34,947 nucleotides of DNA from Erwinia endophytica (GCF_009295515.1 NZ_RQVV01000051.1:1-34947), one strand, 5' to 3'. Positions 1-7,955 are shown, counted from the first letter of the stretch. Notes: a model not told the origin generated them from the letters alone. Translations and numbers: made by a program.

Positions 1-486
1 CTGTCCGTTGCCCTGCGGGAAATCAACCTGAGTGAACGCACCTGGCGGCGATGGCGCAAGAGTGCGGAAGACGGTCGGCCGGGGGCAATAAAGCCGGCGC
101 CGGGCAACCGTTTAACGGCAGAGGAAGAGCAGCAGATACTGGCGATGTGCCATCAGCCGGCATATGCCAGCCTGCCGCCGTCGCAAATCGTGCCGCGACT
201 GGCGGATGAGGGGAGATATCTGGCGAGCGAGTCCTCGTTTTACCGGGTGCTGCGGCGGCATGGCGAAGCGCATCGACGGGGGCGGCAGCGGACGGGAGAG
301 AAAGCCCGGCCGGCCACCACCTGGAGAGCGACGGAGCCGAATCAGGTGTGGATGAAGGATATCACCTGGCTCGCCTCAGTGGTGAAAGGGCGCTGGTTTT
401 ATCTGTATCTTATCGAAGACCTGTACAGCCGAAAAATCACGGGTTATGAAGTGCATGAGAGCGAAAGCGGAGAACAGGCGGCCTGA
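1..486 (+). pseudogene. IS3-family transposase OrfB, N-terminal part, truncated at 3' end
   Basis: The frame is open from the first base of the window, so the true start lies upstream. It encodes a helix-turn-helix-like region with a WRRWRK motif, followed by the start of an rve integrase core. The first catalytic Asp is visible in WMKDITWL, and the [20 protein letters not shown] stretch is typical of IS3-type DDE transposases. The reading frame stops just after ESGEQAA, where an intact OrfB would continue for well over 100 residues containing the second Asp and the Glu. It is therefore catalytically dead. The break coincides within a few bases with the broken end of a second, oppositely oriented IS3 element. 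Confidence 0.85.
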
Positions 487-487
487 A

Positions 488-790
488 TTTACGGGACGCT
501 TTCGCCCGCAGTCCCTGACGACGCAGACTGACAGCAACTGTTTTCACATTGTATGCCTGTCCCTGTTCACGCAGTTCGTCCGTCAGACGTGGCGCACCAT
601 AGCGCTGTTTTGCCTGATGGAAAACCGTGCTGACTGCGGTATCGCAATGCTGGCGAAATTGCTGCCGTGCATTCAGTCGCAGGCGTCGGTTTCGCCAGGC
701 ATACCCGCCGCTGCGGGCCACTTTCAGCACACGACACATGGCTTTAATGCGGAATTCAGCCTGATGTTTTTCGATAAAGACAGTCTTCAT
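488..790 (-). pseudogene. IS3 OrfB N-terminal fragment
   Basis: Starts [22 protein letters not shown] with the typical [12 protein letters not shown] and [15 protein letters not shown] motifs of the HTH_21 domain that precedes the integrase core. After RKF the similarity ends and the sequence runs into the antisense strand of the neighbouring transposase. The whole DDE catalytic core is missing. Its ATG overlaps the OrfA stop (ATGA), the configuration used for programmed frameshifting in IS3 elements. Confidence 0.8.
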
Positions 791-1087
791 TTCAGGCGCT
801 TCGCGAAGTATGTCGCGGCCTTTTGGAGTATAGCCAGCTCCTCTGCCTGTTCAGCCAGTTGCCGTTTGAGACGGGCAATCTCAGCAGCCTGGGATTGTTC
901 ACGCTCAGAGACAGAGGAAGATTGCTGATTTTTACTCCGCCAGTTGTATCACTGCGATTCATACAGATTGAGCTCGCGGGCTGCCACAGCGACACCGATA
1001 CGTTCAGCGAGCTTCAGGGCTTCCTGACGAAATTCGGGGGGGATGCTGCTTACGGGGTTTCTTCGTGGTTGATGCGGGTTTTGTCAT
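787..1087 (-). pseudogene. IS3 OrfA, frameshifted and with internal stop
   Basis: Minus-strand ATG at 1087 starts MTKPASTTKKPRKQH, the usual beginning of this OrfA group, after a good AGGAGGT site. A run of seven C (plus-strand G7 at about 1036-1042) shifts the frame. Removing one C restores the expected PEFRQEALKLAERIGVA-type helix-turn-helix. Further on a TGA interrupts ELNLYESQ/YNWR. The remaining leucine-zipper-like tail ([20 protein letters not shown], ending AKRLK) is intact and overlaps the OrfB start. Two independent lesions make this non-functional. Confidence 0.75.
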
Positions 1088-1178
1088 GTGAGCTACCTCC
1101 TGGTTGAGAGTTTACTCACTTAGTTGCATGTCCACTATTGCTGGGTAAGATCACGTCCGGATAACCACATGACGAGCA

Positions 1179-1192
1179 ATACTATTTAGTAT
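1179..1192. repeat. 14-bp palindrome upstream of the DUF3289 gene
   Basis: ATACTATTTAGTAT is self-complementary apart from its two central bases. It lies in the 177-base gap between the IS3 end and the DUF3289 start, about 120 bases upstream of the gene. It could be an operator or part of the promoter region; a -10-like TATACT follows at 1247-1252. No firm promoter can be assigned. Confidence 0.3.
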
Positions 1193-1311
1193 CTTGCCCG
1201 CATGCACTGACCGTATCGTATTGCTATCAACAGCAAGGTTTTACTATATACTCGGATAGTCAGGTTTATCACATGTCCGTTAGGATGAACAAAAGTAAGG
1301 GAGTACCTGCT

Positions 1312-2157
1312 ATGAACAACGCTGTATTTCCAGCGACGGTTTTCACGACACAGAGGCGCTTTAATAATTTTTCCTCCGATGACATGCGTTATGGGGATAT
1401 ATCAGAGAGCAGGCTAAAACGAGAGTTCGGACTGGTCAACATATCGAATGTGGTTGATCCTTACACCTTAACCCGATTAACAACGTTTGATAACCCCCAA
1501 TCCAGGTTCGCTGGTGCGTATGGTAGCATTCACCATGACGCTAAACTAAGCATTCAGCAATGTGCGCAACTATTGTTTGAAGAAATGCAGACAACGTCTC
1601 TACCTTATTCTTTTATTGGTCCGTACAAACATTTAATTAATCGGATGTTGAGGCATTTTCAGCTTTCACGAGGTTCAGAATTTAGTGATCCACTGTTGAA
1701 TACCGCTTATCGCGATAAGTTATATTCTGACTATGCTTCCAAGAAAACAACATCTGTCATGCAAGAAACGATTGGATTATTCATTGATTACACCAGTAAA
1801 GGATTTCCTCATGAACGATTGGATAATTTAGCTTCCGCCATTAAACTCTCTGTACTTCCAAAATTTGACTCTTTAATACTTGACAAAATTAATGGGATGG
1901 GAATTACTATCCACGATGTTCATGCAACAAAAATAGAAATTCTTCGTCTTGATGTTAATGATTATGGTTGGAAAGCAAGTGTCAGATTCACAGCACAGGA
2001 TCATTTCGGTCTGGATGTCAGTGATATACGTAAGAAAAAATTCAATCAGTTTCAGTTTTTCAAAATATGGTTCGTTCTTCAACGATTTGATATATTTGGC
2101 TTTCGTCCATTCCTGACAAATATGGAAGCTGTGATTGATATAGAAGGAAAACGATAA
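1312..2157 (+). CDS. DUF3289 family protein, candidate toxin/effector
   Basis: 281 residues when started at ATG 1312, which is preceded by AAGGGAG at good spacing. Upstream ATGs at 1273 and 1285 would add residues that do not fit the family N-terminus (MNNAVFPATVF). The central part (MRYGDISESRLKREFGL, VDPYTLTRLTTFDNPQSRFAG, YKHLINRMLRHFQLSRG) and the end (FKIWFVLQRFDIFGFRPFLTNMEA) match what I recall of the DUF3289 family of Enterobacterales. No signal peptide or membrane segment is seen. The stop codon overlaps the next ATG by one base, so the two genes are translationally coupled. Members are often found near type VI secretion or polymorphic-toxin loci; a toxin role is inference. Base composition is more AT-rich than the metabolic genes further right, suggesting transfer. 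Confidence 0.75.
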   Translation: MNNAVFPATVFTTQRRFNNFSSDDMRYGDISESRLKREFGLVNISNVVDPYTLTRLTTFDNPQSRFAGAYGSIHHDAKLSIQQCAQLLFEEMQTTSLPYSFIGPYKHLINRMLRHFQLSRGSEFSDPLLNTAYRDKLYSDYASKKTTSVMQETIGLFIDYTSKGFPHERLDNLASAIKLSVLPKFDSLILDKINGMGITIHDVHATKIEILRLDVNDYGWKASVRFTAQDHFGLDVSDIRKKKFNQFQFFKIWFVLQRFDIFGFRPFLTNMEAVIDIEGKR

Positions 2158-2546
2158 TGCGTAAACTAGTATTTTTTTCACTCATTGTGGTTTTATGTAT
2201 TATTGGCTATCTGTTTACAGGAAAGCCTAATGTTTCTGTTATCGGTGCACATTACGATGGTAGTACAGCACAAGTTATTGTTAATAAATTACCTTTGACC
2301 GACTCAGATAAGATCAATTGGTGGAAAAAAAACCAAAATGAAATCCTTGAAAAATATAACATTCCAACTGGTGATAAAATACCATTTCTTATTGTAATCT
2401 ATGCTTTCGGTGATGGCTATCAGGAAGAAGGTAAAGAAGACAGGCTTTGTTTCTCAGATATAAAACCACCAAAAAATTGTATTGATAAAAACATTCTTAT
2501 GATGATCTGGCGCACGCGCGATGGTGGCGTTAAATATCAATTCTAA
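2157..2546 (+). CDS. DUF943 family membrane-anchored protein, candidate immunity partner
   Basis: 129 residues with one N-terminal hydrophobic segment (about residues 4-20) and a soluble remainder predicted outside the inner membrane. Motifs DSDKINWWKKNQ, FGDGYQEEGKEDRLCF and NCIDKN match what I know of the DUF943 family from enterobacteria, whose members are short single-span proteins. It starts in a TAATG overlap with the DUF3289 gene, arguing for co-expression. The arrangement of a larger soluble protein followed by a small anchored one is typical of effector/immunity pairs. The biochemical function of DUF943 is not known to me. AT-rich like its partner. Confidence 0.7.
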   Translation: MRKLVFFSLIVVLCIIGYLFTGKPNVSVIGAHYDGSTAQVIVNKLPLTDSDKINWWKKNQNEILEKYNIPTGDKIPFLIVIYAFGDGYQEEGKEDRLCFSDIKPPKNCIDKNILMMIWRTRDGGVKYQF

Positions 2547-2570
2547 TTTGTTTTAGTCGCTTTAACCGGT

Positions 2571-2876
2571 TAAGAAGGTTCAGGTTTTCACGTTCAATGC
2601 GTTTGCCAGTATGTGTCTTTTATCCGGCAGCATGTTCCAGGCGCTGAAGTTATCTGTACACCAGAAGGCAACGTTGAAGCCTGACAGTAACCCCAGTAAC
2701 GTGCGTAGTGTTTTCTTGCTCCGGCGACCAAAAACATGGGCAACAATCCGTTTTAGACGAAGCTCCCATGCGTACCACAGCCAGCGTTGCTTCTTTTTAT
2801 TGCCGACAAATGACCACATTTCATCCACTTCGCAAATGCGCTGAATGTGCAGATTATCCAGTGGAAGAGAGGTGAC
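2571..2876 (-). pseudogene. insB: IS1 InsB, truncated
   Basis: The frame from about 2876 reads KNVTSLPLDNLHIQRICEVDEMWSFVGNKK in two pieces. It continues through RWLWYAWE, RIVAHVFGRRSKKTLRTLL and FWCTDNFSAWNMLPDKRHIL, the IS1 InsB transposase core. A small deletion then shifts the frame before the RIERENLNL motif, and the element ends there without its last 40 or so residues. It cannot encode active transposase. Confidence 0.75.
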
Positions 2877-3124
2877 GTTTTTCGGCGAGAGTTTTTTACG
2901 GCATTAATGCTGATAGGCAGTGCTCGTGCGGTGTCGCGGATGCCAGCATTATTCATGGCAAGATCAATGATCTGACGCTGGCAGGCACGGTATTTATATT
3001 CAAGTTGAAAGCTTCGGCAGCATGCCTGACAGCGGTAACGTTGATGTCCGGCACTCCCCTGTCCATGCTTTTTCACTGGGTCTGTGTGCTTACAAAACGG
3101 ACATTTTACATCAACCTTAGCCAT
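2876..3124 (-). pseudogene. insA: IS1 InsA, internally deleted
   Basis: Starts MAKVDVKCPFCKHTDPVKKHG with the CxxC...CxxC zinc-finger cysteines (CPFC and CQAC), AGHQRYRCQ and IIDLAMNNAGIRDTARAL, all hallmarks of InsA. Compared with intact InsA it lacks a few residues after YRACQ (usually a PG-containing linker). The sequence after SINAV is altered so that the frame runs on into insB DNA. A fusion of this kind would not yield the normal InsA repressor. Confidence 0.75.
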
Positions 3125-3164
3125 CAGAATCCCTTTGATAAAAACAGGGAGTTTATATGATGTT

Positions 3165-3476
3165 CAACGGATTGAATACACGACCCGGAAGTCAGTACTG
3201 CTCACTGGATTATCAGGCGTTACTGCAACGGTATTATCTGCATGGCAGCATGAGTGCAAAAGGGTGCTGCTATGATAATGCCTGCGTGGAAAGCTTCTTT
3301 CATTCACTGAAGGTGGAATGCATCCACGGAGAACGCTTTGCCAGTCGTGAAATGATGCGAACGACAGTATTTAATTATATCGAGTGCGATGACAATCGCT
3401 GGCGTCGTCACAGTGCGTGTGGCGGTCTCAGCCCGGAACAGTTTGAAAACCAGAACCTCGCTTAGGGCCGTGTCCA
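3165..3476 (+). pseudogene. IS3-family OrfB C-terminal fragment
   Basis: From [18 protein letters not shown] the frame reads the terminal part of an IS3 transposase. It includes [25 protein letters not shown] with the catalytic Glu of the DDE triad, and [30 protein letters not shown], which ends at TAG 3463-3465. TGTCCA at 3471-3476 looks like the element's right terminus. The upstream catalytic region is missing and the fragment is joined directly to the IS1 remnant. The residue pattern fits the same IS type as the 5' half at 487-1134, but it lies in the opposite orientation. Confidence 0.8.
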
Positions 3477-3733
3477 GTGCGGTAAGTGTCAAGGTTGTTG
3501 TCACCCCTTGCTGGTTCAGGCCGCCTGTTTTTCCCGCTCCGGATTTAATGTCACAGAACCTGCCGGCTGCCAGTTTCTTGTCCTTCCTGACCCGCGTTCC
3601 GGATGGACCGAACGGGCCGACCGGTATACTTCATCGCGCCTCCTCAGTATTTCCCTGTCTTCACCACGGTGTCGCTGCACCGGCGTTACATAACGGATTG
3701 AACCGCACTGGTTTATTCAATGTGGCTTGCAGC
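3477..3733. other. Unassigned spacer between IS remnant and LysR gene
   Basis: About 257 bases in which no protein family, RNA gene or terminator was recognised. Short open frames exist on both strands but none has a convincing start site or similarity. It may be further debris of mobile DNA. Confidence 0.4.
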
Positions 3734-4654
3734 CTAAAAGAGGCCAGGAGCCTTACTGAGTACCGAGTACAATTTATCGACCACCACGCGGATCCGGGGT
3801 GAGAGATTCCGTGAAACCGGCCACAGTGCTGAAACCGGTGCATCATATTCAGGGGTGGCAACCGGTATTATTCGAAGATTCCCCTTCCTGATATCATCTC
3901 CGGCCAACCATGTTGACAGGAACGCAATGCCCATACCACTGACAGCTGCATCCCGCAATGCTTCCCCATGACTGACAATGTGGCGGGTAACGGGTTCAAT
4001 AGTGGTTATACCACCATTTCCGTCCAGTACTTTCCAGGGGAGTACTCTGCCATCCCTCGCCAAGCCCAGACAATCATGTGTCACCAGCTCTTCTGCATTA
4101 CCAGGTAATCCGTGACGGCTAATATAGGCAGGAGAGGCACAAATAACAGACCGCTGGCTGGTAATATTTCGGCCTGAAAGACTGGCAGAGTTCCCTGTGT
4201 CACCGAGCCGTACTGCGAGATCAATGTTTTCCTCAATAAGGTCAACCCGGCGATCAGTAAAGCTAATTTCCAGTCTGAGTTCAGGGTACTCTGAGCTTAG
4301 CGTTGCAAGGATGGGCATGATACAGAGTCTGCCATATGAAACGGGTAGACTAATGCGCAGCGTACCTGCAACCACTTTTCTACGTGAAGCCAGAAGAGAT
4401 TCAGCCTCATCAAGCTCATCTATGACTCTGAGACAGCTCCGATAATACAGTTCTCCTTCTTCAGTCAGACTTATGCTTCGCGTGGTACGGTTCAGCAGTT
4501 TCACGCCGAGCCGCTGTTCAAGTCGGGCTACATTTTTACCAGTGGCGGATTTAGATACTCCCATACGGACAGCAGCGGCAGTAAAACTGCCTGTTTCCAC
4601 CGTGTGTACAAACGCGACCATACTGAGTAATTGTGAATGAAGAAAAAATCCCAT
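3734..4654 (-). CDS. LysR-family transcriptional regulator
   Basis: 306 residues, normal for the family. Residues about 8-66 form the winged helix-turn-helix (MVAFVHTVETGSFTAAAVRMGVS followed by SKSATGKNVARLEQRLGVKLLNRTTRSISLTEEG). Residues about 92-295 form the LysR substrate-binding domain (GTLRISLPVSYGRLCIMPIL, IDLAVRLG, SGMGIAFLSTWLA). The start at 4654 has GGAG 9-12 bases upstream. It diverges from the MDR oxidoreductase gene across a 102-base gap, the usual layout of a LysR regulator and its target. The inducer cannot be told from sequence. It resembles the YafC/DsdC-like subgroup of LysR proteins that act on nearby oxidoreductases, but this is a general similarity only. Confidence 0.9.
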   Translation of the reverse strand: MGFFLHSQLLSMVAFVHTVETGSFTAAAVRMGVSKSATGKNVARLEQRLGVKLLNRTTRSISLTEEGELYYRSCLRVIDELDEAESLLASRRKVVAGTLRISLPVSYGRLCIMPILATLSSEYPELRLEISFTDRRVDLIEENIDLAVRLGDTGNSASLSGRNITSQRSVICASPAYISRHGLPGNAEELVTHDCLGLARDGRVLPWKVLDGNGGITTIEPVTRHIVSHGEALRDAAVSGMGIAFLSTWLAGDDIRKGNLRIIPVATPEYDAPVSALWPVSRNLSPRIRVVVDKLYSVLSKAPGLF

Positions 4655-4692
4655 TTAATTGTCTCCATAAGAGAGGAAATATTATTCATTTA

Positions 4693-4702
4693 TATCGCGA
4701 TA
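4693..4702. promoter_or_regulatory. Palindromic operator candidate between LysR and oxidoreductase genes
   Basis: TATCGCGATA is a perfect 10-bp palindrome inside the 102-base divergent promoter region. LysR proteins commonly bind a T-N11-A dyad placed between divergent genes, so this is a reasonable recognition core. Assignment rests only on position and symmetry. Confidence 0.4.
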
Positions 4703-4756
4703 CACGCTGAATTGTTGTCAATAAAATGATTTTTCCAACTTTCAGGAGAAATCACT

Positions 4757-5809
4757 ATGACTCAAATGATGAAACGCTGGCAGTTATCGTCTTTCGGCGC
4801 CGAAAACCTGTACATTGCAGAAGTGCCTTTACCGGAGCCGGGGCATAATGAGTTACTGGTTAAAGTGTCCGCCGTCTCTCTTAACTACAGAGATAAACTG
4901 GTTTTAGATGGAAAACTATTGCCTGACCATCCCCGGATGCCTTTCACCCCCGTGTCTGATATGGCGGGTGTTGTGGTCGCAATCGGGCCAGGAGTGTCCC
5001 GTTTCAGTCCCGGAAACCGCGTTACAGGAAATTTCTGGACACAATGGCTGGAAGGTGACGCGCCAGAAGACATGATCCGCCATGGCCGCTCACTCGGTGG
5101 CCCGTTGCCGGGTATGCTGACGGAATACGTCGTACTGCACGAAAATGTAGCCGTGGCATCACCGACCTCTCTGAGCGACGAAGAGGTTTCCACACTGCCG
5201 GTTGCTGCCCTGACGGCCTGGTTTGCGCTAGTGGAAACCGGGAAACTCAGAAAGGGGCAGCGAGTTCTTGTCCAGGGGACCGGAGGAGTAGCACTGGCGG
5301 GGCTTCAATTGGCCCTGGCTTTAGGAGCGGAAGTCACTGTTATCTCTCGTAGTGAAGAAAGACTACAACGTGCAAAAGCGCTCGGCGCATCAGGTTTAAT
5401 TAATACCAGTATGGCACCGGAATGGTCGAAACAGGCTGCTGAACTTTCTGGTGGAGATGGATTTGATCATATCCTGGAGCTTATTGGTGGGGATAACCTG
5501 CGTCAGTCTGCTGATGCCCTTGCACCGGGAGGACAGATATCTCAGATTGGTTTTCTGAAAAGCAGTGAGATGATCCTTCCTGCCCTGCCCCTGATGCTTA
5601 AAAGAGCCGTTATTCAGGGGATTACAGTAGGTCACCGACGGGCGTTTGACGATTTGTGTCGGGCTGTTGACCGACATCAGATCAAACCCGTTATTGATAA
5701 AATATACGATTTCTCAGACGCAAGAACAGCTTTTACACATCTGGAGAGAGGACCATTCGGGAAAATTGTTATCCATATTGATTCAGGACAGCCAGTATAC
5801 AAACCATGA
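4757..5809 (+). CDS. MDR-family NAD(P)-dependent oxidoreductase (zinc-free alcohol dehydrogenase-like)
   Basis: 350 residues with AGGAGA upstream of ATG 4757. The N-terminal GroES-like domain includes [40 protein letters not shown]. The Rossmann nucleotide-binding domain has [30 protein letters not shown] at about residues 173-203. The C-terminus ends GPFGKIVI as in many medium-chain dehydrogenases. The Cys/His residues that bind catalytic and structural zinc in classical alcohol dehydrogenases are absent, so it belongs with the quinone-oxidoreductase-like, zinc-independent members acting on enals, enones or quinones. It is transcribed divergently from the LysR gene and is probably its target. 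The substrate is unknown. Confidence 0.88.
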   Translation: MTQMMKRWQLSSFGAENLYIAEVPLPEPGHNELLVKVSAVSLNYRDKLVLDGKLLPDHPRMPFTPVSDMAGVVVAIGPGVSRFSPGNRVTGNFWTQWLEGDAPEDMIRHGRSLGGPLPGMLTEYVVLHENVAVASPTSLSDEEVSTLPVAALTAWFALVETGKLRKGQRVLVQGTGGVALAGLQLALALGAEVTVISRSEERLQRAKALGASGLINTSMAPEWSKQAAELSGGDGFDHILELIGGDNLRQSADALAPGGQISQIGFLKSSEMILPALPLMLKRAVIQGITVGHRRAFDDLCRAVDRHQIKPVIDKIYDFSDARTAFTHLERGPFGKIVIHIDSGQPVYKP

Positions 5810-5842
5810 GTGACAGTTGTTCCAGAAATCACACAGTCTGGA

Positions 5843-6095
5843 AGGTAGCATGAGCCGTCGCGGTAACTGCCACGACAACACAGTTACAGAAAGCTTTTTC
5901 CAGCGACTGAAGCATGAGCGGATTAAAGAAAAAGGTCTACGAAACGCGGGAAGCAGCCCGCAGCGATATTTTTGATTATATCGAAATGTTTTATAACTGT
6001 AGGCGTCGGCATGGTTCGGGCAATCAGATGCCACCGGCTGAATATGAAAACCTATGTTATCAACGACTCGGAAGTGTCTAGATTATCCGTGGCGA
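5843..6095 (+). pseudogene. IS3-family OrfB C-terminal fragment, frameshifted
   Basis: Reads GSMSRRGNCHDNTVTESFFQRLKHERIK, which contains the catalytic Glu of the IS3 DDE core. A one-base shift near 5925 then moves it into the frame VYETREAARSDIFDYIEMFYN, RRRHGSGNQMPPAEYENLCYQRLGSV, ending at TAG 6079-6081. The element's terminus probably lies within the next 15 bases. This copy belongs to a different IS3 subgroup from the ones at 487-1134 and 3165-3476. It directly abuts the truncated TonB receptor gene, so this insertion, or a later deletion beside it, removed that gene's 5' part. Confidence 0.75.
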
Positions 6096-6442
6096 TTCAG
6101 AAGTGGGACGTCATTTATGCCAGCTCATCTAAAGCCACCGCTTACATCGGTTGGGCGCCGGACCCATGGAACCTGCGCGTTCAAAGCACCCAGTCCTTTG
6201 ATTTGACCGATGCCAGCGGTAATAAGATCGATGGCTACAACACCCTCGATTTTATCGGCAGCTACACGTTGCCGGTGGGTAAACTTAGCTTCAGCATCGA
6301 AAACCTGCTGGACAAAGATTACACCACCGTCTGGGGGCAACGCGCACCCCTGTTGTACAGCCCGACTTACGGCGCACCGTCGTTGTATGACTACAAAGGC
6401 CGCGGACGCACCTTTGGGATGAACTACTCCGTTCAGTTCTGA
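6092..6442 (+). pseudogene. TonB-dependent receptor, C-terminal fragment
   Basis: About 115 residues of the end of an outer-membrane beta-barrel. They include DGYNTLDFIGSYTLPVGKLSFSIENLLDKDYTTVWGQRA and a terminal strand YKGRGRTFGMNYSVQF ending in Phe, the outer-membrane assembly signature. The NLLDKDY motif is diagnostic of TonB-dependent siderophore receptors. The plug domain and most of the barrel (some 500-600 residues) are missing, replaced by the IS3 remnant immediately upstream. It cannot work as a receptor; which ligand the intact protein took cannot be told. Confidence 0.8.
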
Positions 6443-6456
6443 GTTTTTCTTCGTTT

Positions 6457-6474
6457 GCCCGGCGTCTGCCGGGC
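6457..6474 (+). terminator. Stem-loop after TonB receptor fragment
   Basis: GCCCGGC-GTCT-GCCGGGC is a perfect 7-bp stem with a 4-base loop, 15 bases after the receptor stop codon. There is no T tract after it on the plus strand, so termination efficiency is uncertain, but position and GC-rich stem fit a transcription terminator. Confidence 0.5.
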
Positions 6475-6789
6475 AACCCCTCATGCTCAATCCCCGTCAT
6501 AATTTCACACTGTCGGAGCATGGGCTTTGTTACTCATCCTCTCCTCACACGGATTATCTGAACGTATCACGCGCGCCTGCACCGTCTCTGGCGCAATGAA
6601 ACCATGGAAGAAAATAATCTTCAGGCGTACATTTCAGTAACACGACGCGAGCCAGGGAGAGACCGCAACCTGCTGCTGACGGAATTCGGGCACAGCGGCC
6701 GATTTGCGATCATTCTGCACCATCAGGCATGTGCCTGGAAATGCGTTATTTCTGATGACATCACCCTAATGAAACAGCAGGAAATCATG
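6475..6789. other. Upstream region of the SDR gene
   Basis: About 315 bases with no recognised gene. A frame from ATG 6604 is open into the SDR gene, but the residues before the SDR start (for example a Cys/His-rich patch near 6715-6745) do not resemble any SDR N-terminus. I take it as leader DNA. No promoter could be assigned with confidence. Confidence 0.45.
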
Positions 6790-7596
6790 ATGGATTTGGG
6801 CCTTAAAGATAAAGTCGCGCTGGTGACCGGAGCCAGCACCGGTATCGGTTTCAGCATCTGTGAAGAACTGGCGGCACATGGGGTACATCTGGTGATGGTG
6901 GCCAGAACCTCGTCGCGACTGGAGGATGCCGCCAATGAACTGACCCGGCGCTATGGCATCACCACGTTCCCGTTAGCGGGCGATGTGGCCGACGCTGATT
7001 TTCCCCGTCAGGTGGTTCAACAGTCAGGGTCGCATTTCCCGGGGATTGATCTGCTGGTCAACAATGCGGGCCGGGCCCACACCGGCACCTTACTGACCAC
7101 CTCCGATGAAGACTGGGAGGCGATGACGGCAACCAAATTCACCGCCATGCGCCGCTTTTGCCGTGAAGTGATCCCGGGGATGCAACAGCGCGGATGGGGA
7201 CGTATCGTGAATATTTCTTCCATCGGCGGACTCTATCCCAATCCGCCGTTGACCGTTTCCCATGCTCTGAGCGCGGCCATCAATAATCTGACTCGTAGCA
7301 TAGCGCTGGATGTCGCCCCATTGGGTATCCTGGTCAATGCCATCGGGGTGGGCGCGGTAGCGACGGAAAACTGGGCGAAGAACATGCTGCCCAATGTCCG
7401 CCTCCGTCGCCCGGAACTGGCAGGTAAAACCGATCAGGAAATCATGGCGATCCTCGGTAAGGAAAAAACCCCTGTCGGGCGCTTCGGACGCCCGGAAGAT
7501 ATCGCCGCGATTGCCGCATTCCTGCTCTCGGCACGCAATCAGTTCGTTACCGGTCACACCGTGGAGGCATCTGGTGGCGCGGACCGCTTTATGTGA
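6790..7596 (+). CDS. SDR-family protein with altered catalytic residues
   Basis: 268 residues from ATG 6790, chosen because AGGA lies 6-7 bases upstream and because MDLGLKDKVALVTG is a normal SDR N-terminus (ATG 6787 is a close alternative). Visible motifs are TGASTGIG (13-20, cofactor), NNAG (91-94), NISS (141-144, catalytic Ser) and the C-terminal GRFGRPEDIAAIAAFLLS and GHTVEASGG. Where classical SDRs have YxxxK, this protein reads VSHALSAA. Aligned on NISS, the Tyr position is Ser157 and the Lys position is Ser161. Either the enzyme uses a different catalytic scheme, or it has lost oxidoreductase activity. It stands alone, convergent with the cutA operon (3-base gap to the cutA stop). Family membership is certain, function is not. 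Confidence 0.85.
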   Translation: MDLGLKDKVALVTGASTGIGFSICEELAAHGVHLVMVARTSSRLEDAANELTRRYGITTFPLAGDVADADFPRQVVQQSGSHFPGIDLLVNNAGRAHTGTLLTTSDEDWEAMTATKFTAMRRFCREVIPGMQQRGWGRIVNISSIGGLYPNPPLTVSHALSAAINNLTRSIALDVAPLGILVNAIGVGAVATENWAKNMLPNVRLRRPELAGKTDQEIMAILGKEKTPVGRFGRPEDIAAIAAFLLSARNQFVTGHTVEASGGADRFM

Positions 7597-7598
7597 AG

Positions 7599-7955
7599 TT
7601 ATTGCCGGGCTGATGGCTGTGCCTGCTGGTTGATCCACTGCAACCAGTCTTCATTACCGGCAACAATCGGCCAGGCGCCTACACCGGGGGTGATGTAGTT
7701 ATGTAACTGTTTAATCCGCGCCACCAGGGCGGGAACATGTTGTTGCAGCGTCTGGAACAGCAAAATGGTTTCGCCCTTCTCAACCAACTCACCCTCCCAC
7801 CAGTAATAAGACGTCACTCCCGGAATGACATTTACCGCGCTGGCCAGACGCTCGGCAACAATCGTTCGCCCTAATTTGACGGCGTCATCATTGACGGGTA
7901 CCGGGGCATAAACGGTGACAGATTGAGCCGTTAACGCTGAAGAATTCGCTGACAT
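7599..7955 (-). CDS. cutA: CutA-like divalent-cation tolerance protein
   Basis: 118 residues. The order of features matches CutA1: an N-terminal beta strand, the stretch RTIVAERLASAVNVIPGVTSYYWWEGELVEKGETILLFQT, and HNYITPGVGAWPIVAGNEDWLQWI. CutA forms very stable trimers related in fold to PII signalling proteins. A role in copper tolerance was proposed, but its molecular function is unsettled. The canonical HPYxxPE motif is changed to HNYITPG here. The ATG directly abuts the stop codon of the upstream permease (TAAATG), with AGGAGA lying inside the permease end, so it is the last gene of the amino-acid transporter operon. That is an unusual place for cutA. Confidence 0.8.
   Translation of the reverse strand: MSANSSALTAQSVTVYAPVPVNDDAVKLGRTIVAERLASAVNVIPGVTSYYWWEGELVEKGETILLFQTLQQHVPALVARIKQLHNYITPGVGAWPIVAGNEDWLQWINQQAQPSARQ

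Larger units (their letters stand above)
487..1134 (-). mobile_element. IS3-family element, 5' half only (orfA plus start of orfB)
   Basis: On the minus strand this segment begins with an IS end (TGGACA at 1134-1129), a strong ribosome-binding site (AGGAGGT near 1100), then orfA and orfB overlapping by ATGA as in IS3 elements. It ends at about 487, fused to the other transposase remnant. The missing 3' half of this type of element resembles the fragment at 3165-3476, which ends in TGTCCA, the matching inverted terminus. No flanking target duplication can be confirmed because one end is lost. Confidence 0.7.
2571..3145 (-). mobile_element. IS1-family element remnant
   Basis: Contains degenerate insA and insB in the usual order on the minus strand. 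Sequence similarity ends at about 2571 on the insB side and somewhere around 3145 on the insA side, where an IS3 fragment begins. No complete pair of IS1 terminal repeats was recognised, so the boundaries are approximate. Confidence 0.7.

Noticed and set aside
473..487. AACAGGCGGCCTGAA recurs in reverse orientation at 3515-3529.
   Set aside because: A 15-base match between two places is expected about once by chance in 35 kb, and the repeat is itself partly palindromic; no longer similarity surrounds it.
446..928. Long plus-strand open frame of 160 codons over the IS3 remnant.
   Set aside because: It is antisense to recognisable OrfA/OrfB sequence and has no ribosome-binding site or family resemblance.
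6604..6789. N-terminal extension of the SDR gene from ATG 6604.
   Set aside because: The added residues do not resemble an SDR leader, whereas ATG 6790 has a Shine-Dalgarno sequence and gives the normal N-terminus.
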